Shown: positions 37,134 through 46,286, counted from the first letter of the stretch. The stretch is DNA of 64,000 nucleotides from Wenxinia marina DSM 24838 (GCF_000379485.1 NZ_KB902278.1:62001-126000), one strand, 5' to 3'. The notes: generated by a model not told the origin, from the letters alone. Numbers and translations: made by a program.

Positions 37134-38128
37134 CCACCTTCGCCCTGAATGGCCTCGGCCGCATCGGCAAGCTCGCCCTCCGGCCCCTGCTCGAGAGCGG
37201 AGCGCGGATCGCCTGGCTGAACGACGCGGTGCCGGGGGCGGAGATGCACGCGCACCTGATGGAGTTCGACAGCGTCCACGGTCGCTGGAACGCCGACATC
37301 GGGCATGACGGCGAGGCGCTGGTCATCGACGGCACCCGCCTGCCGCTGCACGCGGAGCGCCGCCTCGAGGATCTGCCGCTGGACGGCGTCGACGTGGTCA
37401 TCGACTGCACCGGCGCCTTCAAGAGCGAAGCGAAGCTCTCGCCCTACTTCGCCGCCGGCGTGAGGAAGGTCGTGGTCAGCGCGCCGGTCAAGGACGGGCC
37501 GACGGCGAACATCGTCTACGGCGTGAATCACGCCACCTACGACCCCGCCGCGCACCGCATCGTCACCGCGGCCAGCTGCACGACGAACTGCCTCGCCCCG
37601 GTGGTGAAGGTCATCCACGAAGGCCTGGGCATCCGCCACGGCTCCATCACCACGATCCATGACGTGACGAACACGCAGGTGATCGTCGACCGTCCGGCGA
37701 AGGACCTGCGCCGCGCCCGGTCGGCGCTGAACTCGCTGATCCCGACCACCACCGGCTCGGCCACGGCGATCACCCTGATCTATCCGGAGCTGACCGGACG
37801 GCTGAACGGCCACGCCGTCCGGGTGCCGCTGCTCAACGCCTCGCTCACCGACTGCGTGTTCGAGGTCGAGCGCGCGACGAGCGCCCTGGAGGTGAACGGC
37901 CTCCTGCGCGCCGCGGCGGAGGGGCCGCTGGCGGGCATCCTCGGCTACGAGACGCGCCCTCTGGTCTCGGCCGACTACGTCAACGACACGCGCAGCTCGG
38001 TCATCGACGCGGCGTCGACGATGGTGGTGAACGGGACGCAGGTGAAGATCTACGCCTGGTACGACAACGAGATGGGCTACGCCCACCGGCTGGTCGACGT
38101 GGCGCGGATGGTCGGGTCGTCGCTGTGA
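37130..38128 (+). CDS. arsenic-operon glyceraldehyde-3-phosphate dehydrogenase
   Basis: The 332-aa protein is a phosphorylating GAPDH with NAD-binding [11 protein letters not shown], the catalytic C150 in ASCTTNC and H177. In ars operons this enzyme uses arsenate in place of phosphate to make 1-arseno-3-phosphoglycerate, which ArsJ exports. That setting is exact here: it overlaps the ArsR-ArsC gene upstream and arsJ downstream (GTGA). It is therefore a dedicated detoxification copy, not the glycolytic one. Confidence 0.95.
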   Translation: MTTFALNGLGRIGKLALRPLLESGARIAWLNDAVPGAEMHAHLMEFDSVHGRWNADIGHDGEALVIDGTRLPLHAERRLEDLPLDGVDVVIDCTGAFKSEAKLSPYFAAGVRKVVVSAPVKDGPTANIVYGVNHATYDPAAHRIVTAASCTTNCLAPVVKVIHEGLGIRHGSITTIHDVTNTQVIVDRPAKDLRRARSALNSLIPTTTGSATAITLIYPELTGRLNGHAVRVPLLNASLTDCVFEVERATSALEVNGLLRAAAEGPLAGILGYETRPLVSADYVNDTRSSVIDAASTMVVNGTQVKIYAWYDNEMGYAHRLVDVARMVGSSL

Positions 38129-39390
38129 GTCGTCCCGAGGGACTGAGCGCCTACATCGCGGTCACGGCCGCATACTGGGCGTTCATGCTCACCGACGGCG
38201 CGCTGCGGATGCTGGTGCTGCTGCACTTCCACACGCTCGGCTTCTCGCCGGTGCAGCTGGCCTACCTGTTCCTGCTCTACGAGATCGCGGGGATCGTGAC
38301 CAACCTCTCGGCCGGCTGGATCGCGGCCCGGTTCGGATTGACGTCGACGCTCTATGCCGGACTGACGATCCAGATCGCCGCGCTCCTCGCGCTCGCGCAG
38401 CTCGACCCGGGCTGGAGCCTCTGGGCCTCGGTCGCCTACGTGATGGCGGTGCAGGGCGCGTCGGGCGTGGCCAAGGACCTGTCGAAGATGAGCGCCAAGA
38501 GCGCGGTGAAGGTGCTGGCCCCGTCCGGGGAGGGGGCGCTGTTCCGCTGGGTGGCCGCGCTGACGGGGTCGAAGAACGCGGTGAAGGGCCTCGGCTTCCT
38601 GCTGGGGGCCGCGCTGCTGGCGGGCGCGGGGTTCGTGCCGGCCGTGATGGGGATGGCGGCGGTGCTGGCCGTGATCCTGCTGGCCGTGGCGCTGCGGATG
38701 CCGGCGGGCCTGCCGCGCGGACGCAAGGGCGCGAAGTTCGCCGAAGTCTTCTCGAAGGATTGCAACATCAACTGGTTGTCCGGGGCGCGGCTGTTCCTCT
38801 TCGGGGCGCGCGACGTCTGGTTCGTCGTCGGCATCCCGATCTACTTCTACGCCGTGCTGTCGGACGGGACCGAGGCGGGCAACCGCGCGGCCTTCTTCAT
38901 GATCGGCAGTTTCATGGCGGTCTGGACGATCCTCTATGGCGGCGTGCAGGCCTCGGCGCCGCGGCTTCTGCGCGCCGCGCGCCGCCCCGAGGCCGAGCTT
39001 GTCCACGCGGCGCGCCGCTGGGCCGGCCTGCTCTTCGGCATCCCTGCGGCGCTGGCGGCGCTGGCGGTCGTCGCCGGCGATCCGGCGCCGTGGCTGACGC
39101 TCACGCTGGTGGCGGGGCTGCTCGCCTTCGGGGCGGTCTTCGCGGTGAACTCGTCGCTCCACTCCTACCTGATCCTCGCCTTCTCGTCGTCGGAGCGGGT
39201 CACGATGGACGTCGGTTTCTACTACATGGCGAACGCCGCCGGCCGGCTCCTCGGCACGCTGCTCTCCGGACTCACCTTCCAGATCGGCGGCCTGCCGCTC
39301 TGCCTCGGCACGGCGGCGCTGCTCGTCGGGCTGAGCTGGCTGGCCGCGGGCAGGCTCGCTCCGCCTGCGCGTCAGGACGCCACCGCGTGA
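38125..39390 (+). CDS. arsJ: organoarsenical efflux permease ArsJ
   Basis: ArsJ (421 aa, GTG start inside the GAPDH stop) is an MFS permease with about 12 transmembrane helices. The strongly conserved ArsJ segments are present: [36 protein letters not shown] and [17 protein letters not shown]. It exports 1-arseno-3-phosphoglycerate, which then breaks down to arsenate outside the membrane. With the GAPDH it forms a complete arsenate-resistance pathway that does not need reduction, alongside the ArsC domain in the same operon. No arsenite pump gene (arsB/acr3) is visible. Confidence 0.96.
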   Translation: MSRPEGLSAYIAVTAAYWAFMLTDGALRMLVLLHFHTLGFSPVQLAYLFLLYEIAGIVTNLSAGWIAARFGLTSTLYAGLTIQIAALLALAQLDPGWSLWASVAYVMAVQGASGVAKDLSKMSAKSAVKVLAPSGEGALFRWVAALTGSKNAVKGLGFLLGAALLAGAGFVPAVMGMAAVLAVILLAVALRMPAGLPRGRKGAKFAEVFSKDCNINWLSGARLFLFGARDVWFVVGIPIYFYAVLSDGTEAGNRAAFFMIGSFMAVWTILYGGVQASAPRLLRAARRPEAELVHAARRWAGLLFGIPAALAALAVVAGDPAPWLTLTLVAGLLAFGAVFAVNSSLHSYLILAFSSSERVTMDVGFYYMANAAGRLLGTLLSGLTFQIGGLPLCLGTAALLVGLSWLAAGRLAPPARQDATA

Positions 39391-39556
39391 GCGCCTTCGA
39401 AAGCGATCGCCCTGGCGATGCGGCCGCCGTTGCGCCGTTGAGCGCAACCTCAGGCTGATCTGGAGGCCCCTATACTTTTAGCCAAGTTGTTTGGAGCGCG
39501 CTGCGGCCGTATCTCTTCTTCCGGTGGGGGCGACCTGACAACGAGGGTTGCCCAAG

Positions 39557-39901
39557 ATGACGAACAAGATGCTTTTCGACGGCCGCGGCAACCTCGTGGC
39601 TCATGTCGACAACGATACGCTCTACACGCCCGACGGCGCTCCGCTCGGTCTGCACCTGCCGCATTTCGGCATCTTCGTGGACTTCGACGGCAGCTACCTT
39701 GGGGAGGTCGTGCAGGGCAACAGGCTGATGCGGCGGCGCAATTCCCCGCACGCCCTGTCGCGGTTCAGCGCCCGTGGCGCGGCGCGCCTCAGGAGGCCGA
39801 TCCACGGCACGGCGCGGCATTGCCCGCTTCCGGCGACGCCCCTGTACGAGGAGGTGGCCGCCGACAGGCTGGTGCCCAAGGGCGCGCGCATCGCGGCCTG
39901 A
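39557..39901 (+). CDS. hypothetical protein
   Basis: The 114-aa product is soluble and has no signal peptide. Its first half is regular (LFDGRGNLVAHVDNDTLYTPDG, LPHFGIFVDFDGSYLGEVVQGNRL) and looks like a small beta-sheet domain; the second half is basic and Pro/Arg-rich. I do not recognise the family. A TATACT element at 39471-39476 may be its -10 box. The gene is followed by a strong hairpin shared with the opposing gene at 40013. Confidence 0.6.
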   Translation: MTNKMLFDGRGNLVAHVDNDTLYTPDGAPLGLHLPHFGIFVDFDGSYLGEVVQGNRLMRRRNSPHALSRFSARGAARLRRPIHGTARHCPLPATPLYEEVAADRLVPKGARIAA

Positions 39902-39925
39902 CGAACACCCGGGGGGGTGGTGTCG

Positions 39926-39962
39926 GGGCCGGAGCGGGGGGTCTGTCTGACCGCTCCGGCCC
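39926..39962. terminator. bidirectional hairpin terminator
   Basis: Perfect 12-base arms (GGGCCGGAGCGG at 39926-39937 and its complement at 39951-39962) enclose 13 bases, between two converging hypothetical genes. There is no T-run, so it may work weakly or only stabilise 3' ends. Confidence 0.55.
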
Positions 39963-40012
39963 AGAAGAACGGGACCGGCGGGCCGGGCGAACGCGGACGA
40001 AGCGGCCGAGGC

Positions 40013-40336
40013 TCAGCCGCGGCGGCGGGCGTGCTGGATCAGGCCGTCGTGCTGATGCGGCTCGGCCTCGGTGGTGTAGAGCTGCGCGATCATGACGCTG
40101 CGCAGCGCGTCGGCGAAGTCGGGGTCGGTCTCGAGGAACATCGCGAAGGCGTCCTCGACGATGTCGACGAGGTCGCCGAACCGCATCGGGTCGCGTTCCA
40201 GGAGCGCGGCCACGACCATGTGGAACCGGCGGATCCGCGTCTGCGGATCGTTCACGGGCCTGCGGGTCGCGAGCCGCCGGGCCACGGCGAGCAGCCGCTC
40301 GTCCGGGTGGCGGTGTCGGTGAAGCGATATGATCAT
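40013..40336 (-). CDS. hypothetical protein
   Basis: The 107-aa protein is predicted to be helical and acidic in its middle (GDLVDIVEDAFAMFLETDPDFADALRS), with a basic His/Arg-rich N-terminus (SLHRHRHPDERLL) and C-terminus. No signal peptide, membrane segment or motif is seen. Codon use is like the neighbours, which supports a real gene. It faces the gene at 39557 and shares its terminator hairpin. Not recognised. Confidence 0.55.
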   Translation of the reverse strand: MIISLHRHRHPDERLLAVARRLATRRPVNDPQTRIRRFHMVVAALLERDPMRFGDLVDIVEDAFAMFLETDPDFADALRSVMIAQLYTTEAEPHQHDGLIQHARRRG

Positions 40337-40490
40337 GTCGTCCTGGCCTCCGTTGCGAAACGGCGTTCTGACGTCGTTTTGCAGTCAGCCAACCCCTCAA
40401 TCGTGTCGCAAAAGTGTCCCGGGGCAGGCGGCCGGGTGGCCATCTCGAGATTCGGGTCGATTTGTCCCGAACTGCGCGGCTTTCGACGCC

Positions 40491-41432
40491 TCACCGCAGC
40501 CAGAACAGCCGGACGACGGCATAGAAGACCGGCGCGGCGAAGATGACGCTGTCGAGCTGGTCGACGAATCCGCCCTGCCCGGGAATCAGGTGCGAGAAGT
40601 CCCGCACCCCCCGGTCGGCCTTGATCGCGGACATGACGAGGTTGCCGCAGGTCCCGGCGGCGAAGGACAGGGCCGCCATCGCCATTGACCCTGCCGGCCC
40701 GAAGGGCACGATCCAAGAGATGACCAGCCCGATCAGCGCCGAGGCGAGCAGTCCGGCGCCGAATCCCGCCCACGTGCGGGGCGAGATCTCGGCCGCGATG
40801 CGCCGGCGCCCGATGCGGCGGCCGACGTAGTAGTCGGCAAGGTCGCCCAGTTGCACCGTCAGCACGAGGAAGGCGACCATCAGCACCGACCGGTCCGCCC
40901 AGCCGGGCGCCGTCAGCATCGTCGGCGCGGCCAGGTGGCTGACGCAGAAGATGCAGATCATCAGCGCCCACTGCGTCTCGGCGATGCGGACGAGGAAGCG
41001 TTTCGGCCGGCCCCGCAGGGCCGAGACCACCGGCAGGAACAGGAAGGCGAGGACGGGGATGAAGATCGCGTGCAGCCCCTCCCACCGCAGCCAGACCAGC
41101 AGGTACTGCAGCGGCAGGACGACGTAGAAGGCGAGGGCGAGCGACAGGTGGTCGGCGGGATCCTTGGTCGTCAGCGTCAGGAACTCGCGCAGCGCCGCGA
41201 ACGAGGCGAAGGCGGTCAGCAGGACGATCCCGGTCCGACCGGACAGCAGCGCCAGCGAGATCAGCGCGACCATGACCCACCACGACCGGATCCGGGTCAT
41301 GTAGGTCTCCAGCACCGGGCTCTCGGCCGACCCGGTGCGGACGCGCGCGATCTCGCCCACGATGGTCAGCACCACGAGGAGTGCGGTCACGCCGAGCGCG
41401 AGGAGCGCGATGTCGGCGGCGGTCGGGTTCAT
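40491..41432 (-). CDS. phosphatidate cytidylyltransferase-like membrane protein (altered signature)
   Basis: The 313-aa protein has eight or so transmembrane helices and belongs to the CdsA superfamily, which makes CDP-diacylglycerol for phospholipid synthesis. The C-terminal signature is recognisable but changed: K271-A-D273 where KRD is usual, PGQGG (Q286 for His) and D291-Q where DR is usual. The acidic metal-binding residues D273, D278, D291 and D294 remain. It overlaps the upstream acyltransferase gene by four bases, a pairing that fits lipid assembly. It may be a specialised paralogue with altered activity; a second, canonical cdsA is expected elsewhere. Confidence 0.75.
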   Translation of the reverse strand: MNPTAADIALLALGVTALLVVLTIVGEIARVRTGSAESPVLETYMTRIRSWWVMVALISLALLSGRTGIVLLTAFASFAALREFLTLTTKDPADHLSLALAFYVVLPLQYLLVWLRWEGLHAIFIPVLAFLFLPVVSALRGRPKRFLVRIAETQWALMICIFCVSHLAAPTMLTAPGWADRSVLMVAFLVLTVQLGDLADYYVGRRIGRRRIAAEISPRTWAGFGAGLLASALIGLVISWIVPFGPAGSMAMAALSFAAGTCGNLVMSAIKADRGVRDFSHLIPGQGGFVDQLDSVIFAAPVFYAVVRLFWLR

Positions 41433-42088
41433 GCCTCGGGCGCCTTCGGGGCAAGGGCGACGAGCTCGGCGGCGGCGCGGGACAGGAAGGCGTCCTTGGT
41501 CTCGCCCGCGGCGACGCGGAGGGGTGCGCCGAAGCTGACGGTGCAGATCAGGGGCAGGGGGATCACCTCGCCCTTGGGCATGATGGCGTTGAGGTTGGCG
41601 ACCCAGGTCGGCACCAGGTCGACGTCCGGCCGCGCCCGGCCGAGGTGGTAGAGGCCGGACCGGAACGGCAGCAGCGGGGCGTCTGTCATGTTGCGGTTCC
41701 CCTCGGGGAACAGGATCAGCGAGAACCCTTCGTCCAGCGCCTCGATCATCTTCTGCACCGGATCCTCGGTCCGCGCCTCGGGCCGGCGGTCGATCAGCAC
41801 CGCATTGAACACGTCGCGCCCGGCGAAGGCGCGCAGCCGGCTCTTCAGCCAGTAGTCGGCCGCGGCCACCGGCCGGGTCCGCCGGCGCAGGGCCGAGGGC
41901 AGCACCGACCAGATCATCGGCATGTCCCCGTTCGAGACGTGGTTGGCGTAGTAGACGCGCTGCCGCGGCACCGGCTCGATCCCGATCCACTCGGCCCGGG
42001 CGGCGGTGACGAAGCGCGCGAAGAGCCGGATCGCGGTGCCGGCGAATTCGGCGGCGAGGGCGTGGGGCAGGGCGAGGCCGGGGCGCAT
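41429..42088 (-). CDS. 1-acyl-glycerol-3-phosphate acyltransferase family protein
   Basis: The 219-aa protein shows PlsC-family blocks: NHVSNGDMPMIW with the catalytic HX4D, the FNAVLIDRR segment, and the substrate motif LFPEGNRN. PlsC acylates lysophosphatidate to phosphatidate at the inner membrane, the substrate of CdsA, whose relative is the next gene. The ATG at 42088 (MRPGLALPHALAAEF) fits the family; the frame is open to 42232 without supporting signals. The stop overlaps the next ATG. Being paired with an atypical cdsA, it may belong to a side route of lipid synthesis. Confidence 0.85.
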   Translation of the reverse strand: MRPGLALPHALAAEFAGTAIRLFARFVTAARAEWIGIEPVPRQRVYYANHVSNGDMPMIWSVLPSALRRRTRPVAAADYWLKSRLRAFAGRDVFNAVLIDRRPEARTEDPVQKMIEALDEGFSLILFPEGNRNMTDAPLLPFRSGLYHLGRARPDVDLVPTWVANLNAIMPKGEVIPLPLICTVSFGAPLRVAAGETKDAFLSRAAAELVALAPKAPEA

Positions 42089-42191
42089 GGGACGGAGACT
42101 GGCCCGGCCGCGGTGGCTTGGAAAGGGGCCGCATGCGCGGGGCCGCCGGGCAGGAGCCAGCGATTCCCGGCGCTTCGGCGGAATCGGACGC

Positions 42192-42220
42192 TTCCGAACC
42201 GCCGCGCCTGCCCCTATAGT
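42192..42220 (+). promoter_or_regulatory. candidate promoter of ihfB
   Basis: TATAGT at 42215-42220 is a good -10 box, with TTCCGA 17 bases upstream (42192-42197) as a weak -35. It lies 57 bases before the ihfB ATG in an otherwise very GC-rich area. Confidence 0.45.
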
Positions 42221-42276
42221 CCCCCGCAACAAGCAGGACCAACCTGCGCTGCCTAGTGATGCATGGGGGGCCCTGG

Positions 42277-42558
42277 ATGATCCGCTCGGAGCTGATCCAG
42301 AAGATCGCGGACGAGAATCCGCACCTGTACCAGAGGGACGTGGAAAAGATCGTGAACACGATCTTCGAGGAGATCACCGACGCGCTCGCCAGCGGAAACC
42401 GTGTGGAACTTCGCGGCTTCGGCGCGTTTTCAGTCAAGAAGCGCGACGGTCGCGTCGGGCGCAATCCGCGCACCGGCGAATCGGTCGAGGTCGAGGAGAA
42501 GCACGTCCCCTTCTTCAAGACCGGCAAGCTGCTGCGCGACCGCCTGAACGGCAAGTGA
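42277..42558 (+). CDS. ihfB: integration host factor subunit beta
   Basis: IHF-beta (93 aa) forms the heterodimer that bends DNA sharply and acts as a nucleoid protein and transcription cofactor. The start [21 protein letters not shown], the core [25 protein letters not shown] with the intercalating proline, and [12 protein letters not shown] are all typical. The ATG at 42277 follows a GGGGGG run; a start seven codons earlier is less likely. lapA follows by ten bases and trpF after that, a conserved order in Rhodobacterales. Confidence 0.97.
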   Translation: MIRSELIQKIADENPHLYQRDVEKIVNTIFEEITDALASGNRVELRGFGAFSVKKRDGRVGRNPRTGESVEVEEKHVPFFKTGKLLRDRLNGK

Positions 42559-42568
42559 AAGAGGCCAG

Positions 42569-42928
42569 ATGAGAGTCATCCGTATCGCGTTCTGGGCGCT
42601 GGTCGCGCTCTGCCTGATCGTCCTCGGCATCGCCAACCGCGATATCGTGACGCTGCGGGCCCTGCCCGAGGCGCTGGCGGGGGCGGTCGGACTGTCGCCC
42701 GACATCCAGATGCCGCTGTTCATCGCGATCTTCATCGGGATCGCGATCGGCCTGCTGATCGGCTTCGTCTGGGAGTGGATCCGCGAGCACAAGCACCGGT
42801 CCGAGGCGCGCGCCCGCCGCCGCGAGGTGACGATGCTGGAGCGCGAGGTGGGGCGCCTGCGCGCCGAGAAGCACGAGGGGCAGGACGACGTCCTCGCCCT
42901 GCTCGACGGAACGACTGCGCGGCGCTGA
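42569..42928 (+). CDS. LapA-domain (DUF1049) membrane protein
   Basis: The 119-aa protein has two transmembrane helices (about 5-23 and 46-68) and a cytoplasmic coiled-coil tail ([30 protein letters not shown]). This is the layout of the LapA family, which in gammaproteobacteria helps lipopolysaccharide assembly. The order ihfB-lapA-trpF is conserved in this group. It lies ten bases after ihfB and one base before trpF, so all three are likely co-transcribed. Confidence 0.88.
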   Translation: MRVIRIAFWALVALCLIVLGIANRDIVTLRALPEALAGAVGLSPDIQMPLFIAIFIGIAIGLLIGFVWEWIREHKHRSEARARRREVTMLEREVGRLRAEKHEGQDDVLALLDGTTARR

Positions 42929-42929
42929 C

Positions 42930-43589
42930 ATGGCGCTGAAGGTCAAGATCTGCGGGCTGACGACGCCCGAAAGCGTGGACGCCGCCGTGGACGCGGGGGC
43001 CGCCTACCTCGGCTTCAACTTCTTCCCGCGCTCGCCGCGGGCGGTCACGCTGGACCGTGCGCGCGAGCTGGCGCTCGCCGTGCCGGACGGGGTGGCGAAG
43101 GTCGCGCTGGTCGTCGATGCGGACGACGCGATGCTGGATGCGCTGACCGATGCAGTGCCGGTCGACATCCTGCAGCTGCACGGGCACGAGACGCCGGAGC
43201 GGGTGGCCGAGGTACGGGCCCGCTACGGCCTGCCGGTGATGAAGGTGGTGGGCGTCGCGTCGGCGGACGATCTGCCCTTGATCGATGCGCACGCCCGGGT
43301 CGCCGACCAGCTGCTGATCGACGCCAAGGCGCCGAAGGGTGCGGTCCTGCCCGGCGGCAACGGCGTGCCCTTCGACTGGAGGCTGATCGCCGGGCGGCGC
43401 TGGCCGCTGCCATGGATGCTGGCGGGCGGACTGACCTCTGCGAACGTGGCCGAGGCCGCGCGGCGGACCGGCGCCCGGCAGGTCGACGTCTCGTCCGGCG
43501 TCGAGAGCGCGACCGGCGTGAAGGACCCCGCCCTCATCCGCGCCTTCATCGAGGCCGCCGCCCAAGATGACGTCCCCGCCCTCCGCTGA
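42930..43589 (+). CDS. trpF: phosphoribosylanthranilate isomerase
   Basis: TrpF (219 aa) catalyses the third dedicated step of tryptophan synthesis. The N-terminal [15 protein letters not shown] contains the catalytic Cys (C8), and [15 protein letters not shown] follows. The catalytic Asp lies in [10 protein letters not shown], and the phosphate site is [10 protein letters not shown] plus VDVSSGVES. Length is typical. trpB normally follows in related genomes but here an acetyltransferase gene overlaps the end by 23 bases instead. Confidence 0.97.
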   Translation: MALKVKICGLTTPESVDAAVDAGAAYLGFNFFPRSPRAVTLDRARELALAVPDGVAKVALVVDADDAMLDALTDAVPVDILQLHGHETPERVAEVRARYGLPVMKVVGVASADDLPLIDAHARVADQLLIDAKAPKGAVLPGGNGVPFDWRLIAGRRWPLPWMLAGGLTSANVAEAARRTGARQVDVSSGVESATGVKDPALIRAFIEAAAQDDVPALR

Positions 43590-44046
43590 CGCAATCCGCT
43601 TCCGCGCGGCCGGGCGCGGCGACGTCCCCGCCATCGTGGCGCTGCTGCGGGACGATTCGCTCGGCGCGGCGCGGGAGGTGGAGGATCTCGGCGACTACCT
43701 CGCCGCCTTCGACCGGATCGCGGCCGAGGGCGTGACCACGATCCTCGTGGGCGAGGATGCCGCCGGCGAGATCGTGGCGACCTGCCACCTGACGATCCTT
43801 GCCGGCCTGTCCCGCCGCGCCGCGCTGCGTGCGCAGGTGGAGAGCGTGCGCGTCGCCGCGTCGCTGCGCGGGCAGGGGATCGGCGCCGCCCTGATGGCAG
43901 AGGCGGAACGGCGGGCCGCGGCGGCGGGCTGCACCCTCGTTCAGCTCACCAGCGACGTGCGACGGACGCGGGCGGCGGAGTTCTACCGACGAACCGGCTA
44001 CGAGGCGACGCACCTGGGCTTCAAGAAGCCGATCGCCGTCGATTGA
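43567..44046 (+). CDS. GNAT-family N-acetyltransferase
   Basis: The 159-aa protein has the acetyl-CoA-binding motif [20 protein letters not shown] (motif A, R/Q-x-x-G-x-G/A as RGQGIG) and the motif B segment [28 protein letters not shown]. The target amine is unknown. The start lies inside trpF, overlapping by 23 bases in another frame. The overlap implies coupling to trpF, though no link with tryptophan is known. A hairpin terminator follows. Confidence 0.87.
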   Translation: MTSPPSADAIRFRAAGRGDVPAIVALLRDDSLGAAREVEDLGDYLAAFDRIAAEGVTTILVGEDAAGEIVATCHLTILAGLSRRAALRAQVESVRVAASLRGQGIGAALMAEAERRAAAAGCTLVQLTSDVRRTRAAEFYRRTGYEATHLGFKKPIAVD

Positions 44047-44120
44047 GACCGGTGCTTGGCGCGCGGGCGGAGCGGTCCGGTCGCGCCGCCGCCCGACGGA
44101 CGAGGCCACGGCCGGGGCGG

Positions 44121-44152
44121 GACGGAGCCGCCCGGAAGGCGGCCCCGTCTTC
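44121..44152. terminator. terminator between the acetyltransferase and the esterase gene
   Basis: Arms GACGGAGCCGCC (44121-44132) and GGCGGCCCCGTC (44138-44149) pair with one mismatch around CGGAA and are followed by TTC. The flanking genes converge, so it probably serves both. Confidence 0.65.
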
Positions 44153-44154
44153 GA

Positions 44155-45807
44155 TCACTCGCAGGCGAAGCTGTCCGCCGACATCTCGTCGCCGCCCTGG
44201 TAGGCGGCCTCCGCCGGGTACAGGCACAGCGGCCGCGTCGCGCCGCGCAGCGCCTCGGGCGCCTCCTCGTTGTCGGCCCGAACCGTGGCCGCGACCCGCT
44301 CCGGCGCCGCGCCGTTCTCCACCCAGTCCACCAGCTCGGACAGCAGGTCGAACTCGTCGGCGCTGGTCCCGCCCTGTCCGTGCGGCATGCCCGGCACCGG
44401 GTACAGCACTGCCACCTCGCCCGCGTCCGGGTTGTTCGCCGCCAGCCGGTCGAACCAGTCCGTCGTGTCGCGGAACGAGAAGACGGGATCGGACGTGCCG
44501 TGGAACACGATCATCTTCCCGCCCGCCTGCTGGAACGCCTCCAGCGTCGGCTCGTCCATGTCCGGCGGCGTCATCACCTCCACCGCGCTTTCGGGGAAGT
44601 CCTCGGACGTCGCCGTGACCCTGGCCGCGTCCGCGTCGAAGTCGAACTCCGTCAGGAACTGCTGCAGCGAAGCCGGGTCCCCCGCCACCATCGTCGGCGG
44701 CGTGGTGAAGACCTGCGCGAGCGAACCCGCGCCCATGACAGCGATCAGCGGCTGGTTCTCCCACGGCGGGATCGCGCTCTCCAGCTTCCAGAAGCGCCAG
44801 TCGCCGGAGCCGATGCCGGTGTCCCACGGCCAGCTGGTGTAGAGCGCCTCGCCGGCGCTGTTGCTGGGCCCCGCATGCATGCGGATCAGCGCGTCCATCT
44901 TCTCGGGCGCGATGCACTGGCTGTTCTGGCCGTCGGTACAGGCGACGCTTTCGGGATCGAAGCTGTTCTGGCAGGCCATCGGGTTGGCGACGAAGCCGTC
45001 CTCCAGTCCGTCGAGCCCGTCGCAGGCGGCGACGATGGCGCCCGCCACGGTGGAGAGTTCCTCTCGGCTGAACGCGCTCTGCAGCGTGTCGCCCACCGCC
45101 AGCGTGGACTGCACGTCCCAGGCGTGCTGGATCGCGGCCCGCGGCAGGTTGAAGCCGGGATAGCCGACGAGCAACCCGTCGAACGCCTCCGGCATCCGCT
45201 CCGCCGCGATCATCGCGTGCCGCCCGCCGTTGGAGCGGCCGTAGCCGTACACGTAGTCCGGCACCCTTCCGTAATGCGCCTCGGTCAGCGCCAGCGCGAC
45301 GGGGTGCAGCGCGGCGACGGCGCCGTAGCCGTACATCCGCCGCGCCTCGAACTCGGCGCCGAAGATGTTGGACCCGGCAAGGCCGGCCTCGGGGTTCGCG
45401 TCGCCCTGGTGTCCCGCGTCGGACGAGACGACGGCGAAGCCGCGGGCGAGCGCGCTGTCGCCGGTCGGGACGCCGGTGCCGTCGCCGAGAGCGGGCACGA
45501 CAGCGCCGTCGTTGCCGCCGTTGAACTGGTGCAGGAAGCGGCCGGACCAATCGGTGGGCAGGTTCAGCTCGAACCGCAGGGCGTAGGGGCGGCCGTCGGC
45601 GCCCGTCCGCTCGGCCATGACGCCGCGGAGGCGGCAGGCGGCGACCGGCAGCTCGTCGCCCGCGGCGACCTCGGCGGCCTCGACGATGGTGACGCCCTCG
45701 GGCGCCGCGGTGCCCATGTCGGCGCAGGCGGTCTGGGCCGCCGCGGGCGCGGCCAGCGCCAGCAGCGGGACGAGCGCCAGCGGCGCACTCCTCGTGAGTC
45801 TGTGCAT
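44155..45807 (-). CDS. exported tannase/feruloyl esterase-family hydrolase lacking the active-site disulfide
   Basis: The 550-aa protein has a signal peptide (LALAAPAAAQ) and the alpha/beta-hydrolase fold of the tannase/feruloyl esterase family. The catalytic triad is S192 (GRSNGGR), D440 (HGTSDPVF) and H476 (PGMPHGQGG). In the family a disulfide joins Cys residues next to Ser and His (the CS-D-HC motif). Here both are replaced, by R191 and G477. The triad is intact, so esterase activity is still expected. The ATG at 45807 has AGGAGG upstream; a longer frame to 45858 runs through a palindrome. It may release aromatic acids such as gallate or ferulate from plant material. Confidence 0.88.
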   Translation of the reverse strand: MHRLTRSAPLALVPLLALAAPAAAQTACADMGTAAPEGVTIVEAAEVAAGDELPVAACRLRGVMAERTGADGRPYALRFELNLPTDWSGRFLHQFNGGNDGAVVPALGDGTGVPTGDSALARGFAVVSSDAGHQGDANPEAGLAGSNIFGAEFEARRMYGYGAVAALHPVALALTEAHYGRVPDYVYGYGRSNGGRHAMIAAERMPEAFDGLLVGYPGFNLPRAAIQHAWDVQSTLAVGDTLQSAFSREELSTVAGAIVAACDGLDGLEDGFVANPMACQNSFDPESVACTDGQNSQCIAPEKMDALIRMHAGPSNSAGEALYTSWPWDTGIGSGDWRFWKLESAIPPWENQPLIAVMGAGSLAQVFTTPPTMVAGDPASLQQFLTEFDFDADAARVTATSEDFPESAVEVMTPPDMDEPTLEAFQQAGGKMIVFHGTSDPVFSFRDTTDWFDRLAANNPDAGEVAVLYPVPGMPHGQGGTSADEFDLLSELVDWVENGAAPERVAATVRADNEEAPEALRGATRPLCLYPAEAAYQGGDEMSADSFACE

Positions 45808-45832
45808 GTGGGGTCCTCCTCTGGCCGAGATT

Positions 45833-45846
45833 GTTTCCCGGGAAAC
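45833..45846. promoter_or_regulatory. perfect palindrome GTTTCCCGGGAAAC (operator or parS-like site)
   Basis: A perfect 14-bp palindrome lies 26 bases upstream of the esterase start. It resembles the ParB-binding parS consensus (TGTTTCACGTGAAACA) except for the two central-flank bases. It could equally be the operator of a local regulator for the esterase gene. No parA/parB genes are in the window. Confidence 0.5.
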
Positions 45847-46076
45847 TGAGTCGGTCAATCGGGGAGCGGGGTCGCGCCCGCGCCCGACTGTGCCGCAAAC
45901 GAGGTTTGCCTCGCCCCGCCCCTCCGGTTAGGGAGGACACGACGAAGCCCCGGTGGCCAGAGCGGTTGGCGGGCGGAGGGTCGACCCAAGGCGGGGACCC
46001 GGACGCCCGCGTCGTCGGATGCGCGGACCCGCCGCGCCCTCCGCCCGTGCCGCCCGACCATGCCACGGGAGGCCCC

Positions 46077-46286
46077 ATGCGCCCGATCCTCGCCGTCCTT
46101 CTCCTCGCCGCCGGCCCTGCCGCGGCCCATCCCGGCCACCTTGCCGGCGTCGCCGGTCACGACCACTGGGTCGCCGGCGCCGCCATAGGCCTCGCCATCG
46201 CGCTGGGCCTCTGGGGCGCGCTGAAGGGCCGCGAATCGAAGGCCGAGGAGCCGGAGGAGGCCGAGGCCGAGGAGCAGTCGGCGTGA
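46077..46286 (+). CDS. small His-rich membrane protein upstream of cbiX
   Basis: The 69-aa product has an N-terminal signal-like helix (MRPILAVLLLAAGPAAA), a metal-binding-looking segment HPGHLAGVAGHDHW, one more transmembrane helix (VAGAAIGLAIALGLWGAL) and an acidic Glu-rich tail. The stop overlaps the cbiX start as GTGA, so it heads the corrin operon. Small proteins of this type (I recall the label DUF6732) are found in Rhodobacterales. A role in cobalt handling is suggested by the histidines and the cobaltochelatase next door but is only inference. The 270 bases upstream show no cobalamin riboswitch. Confidence 0.7.
   Translation: MRPILAVLLLAAGPAAAHPGHLAGVAGHDHWVAGAAIGLAIALGLWGALKGRESKAEEPEEAEAEEQSA

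Noticed and set aside
45859-46076. Possible cobalamin riboswitch before the corrin operon
   Set aside because: I looked for the B12-box and the conserved CTGCCCCCGCAACTG-type core and found neither.
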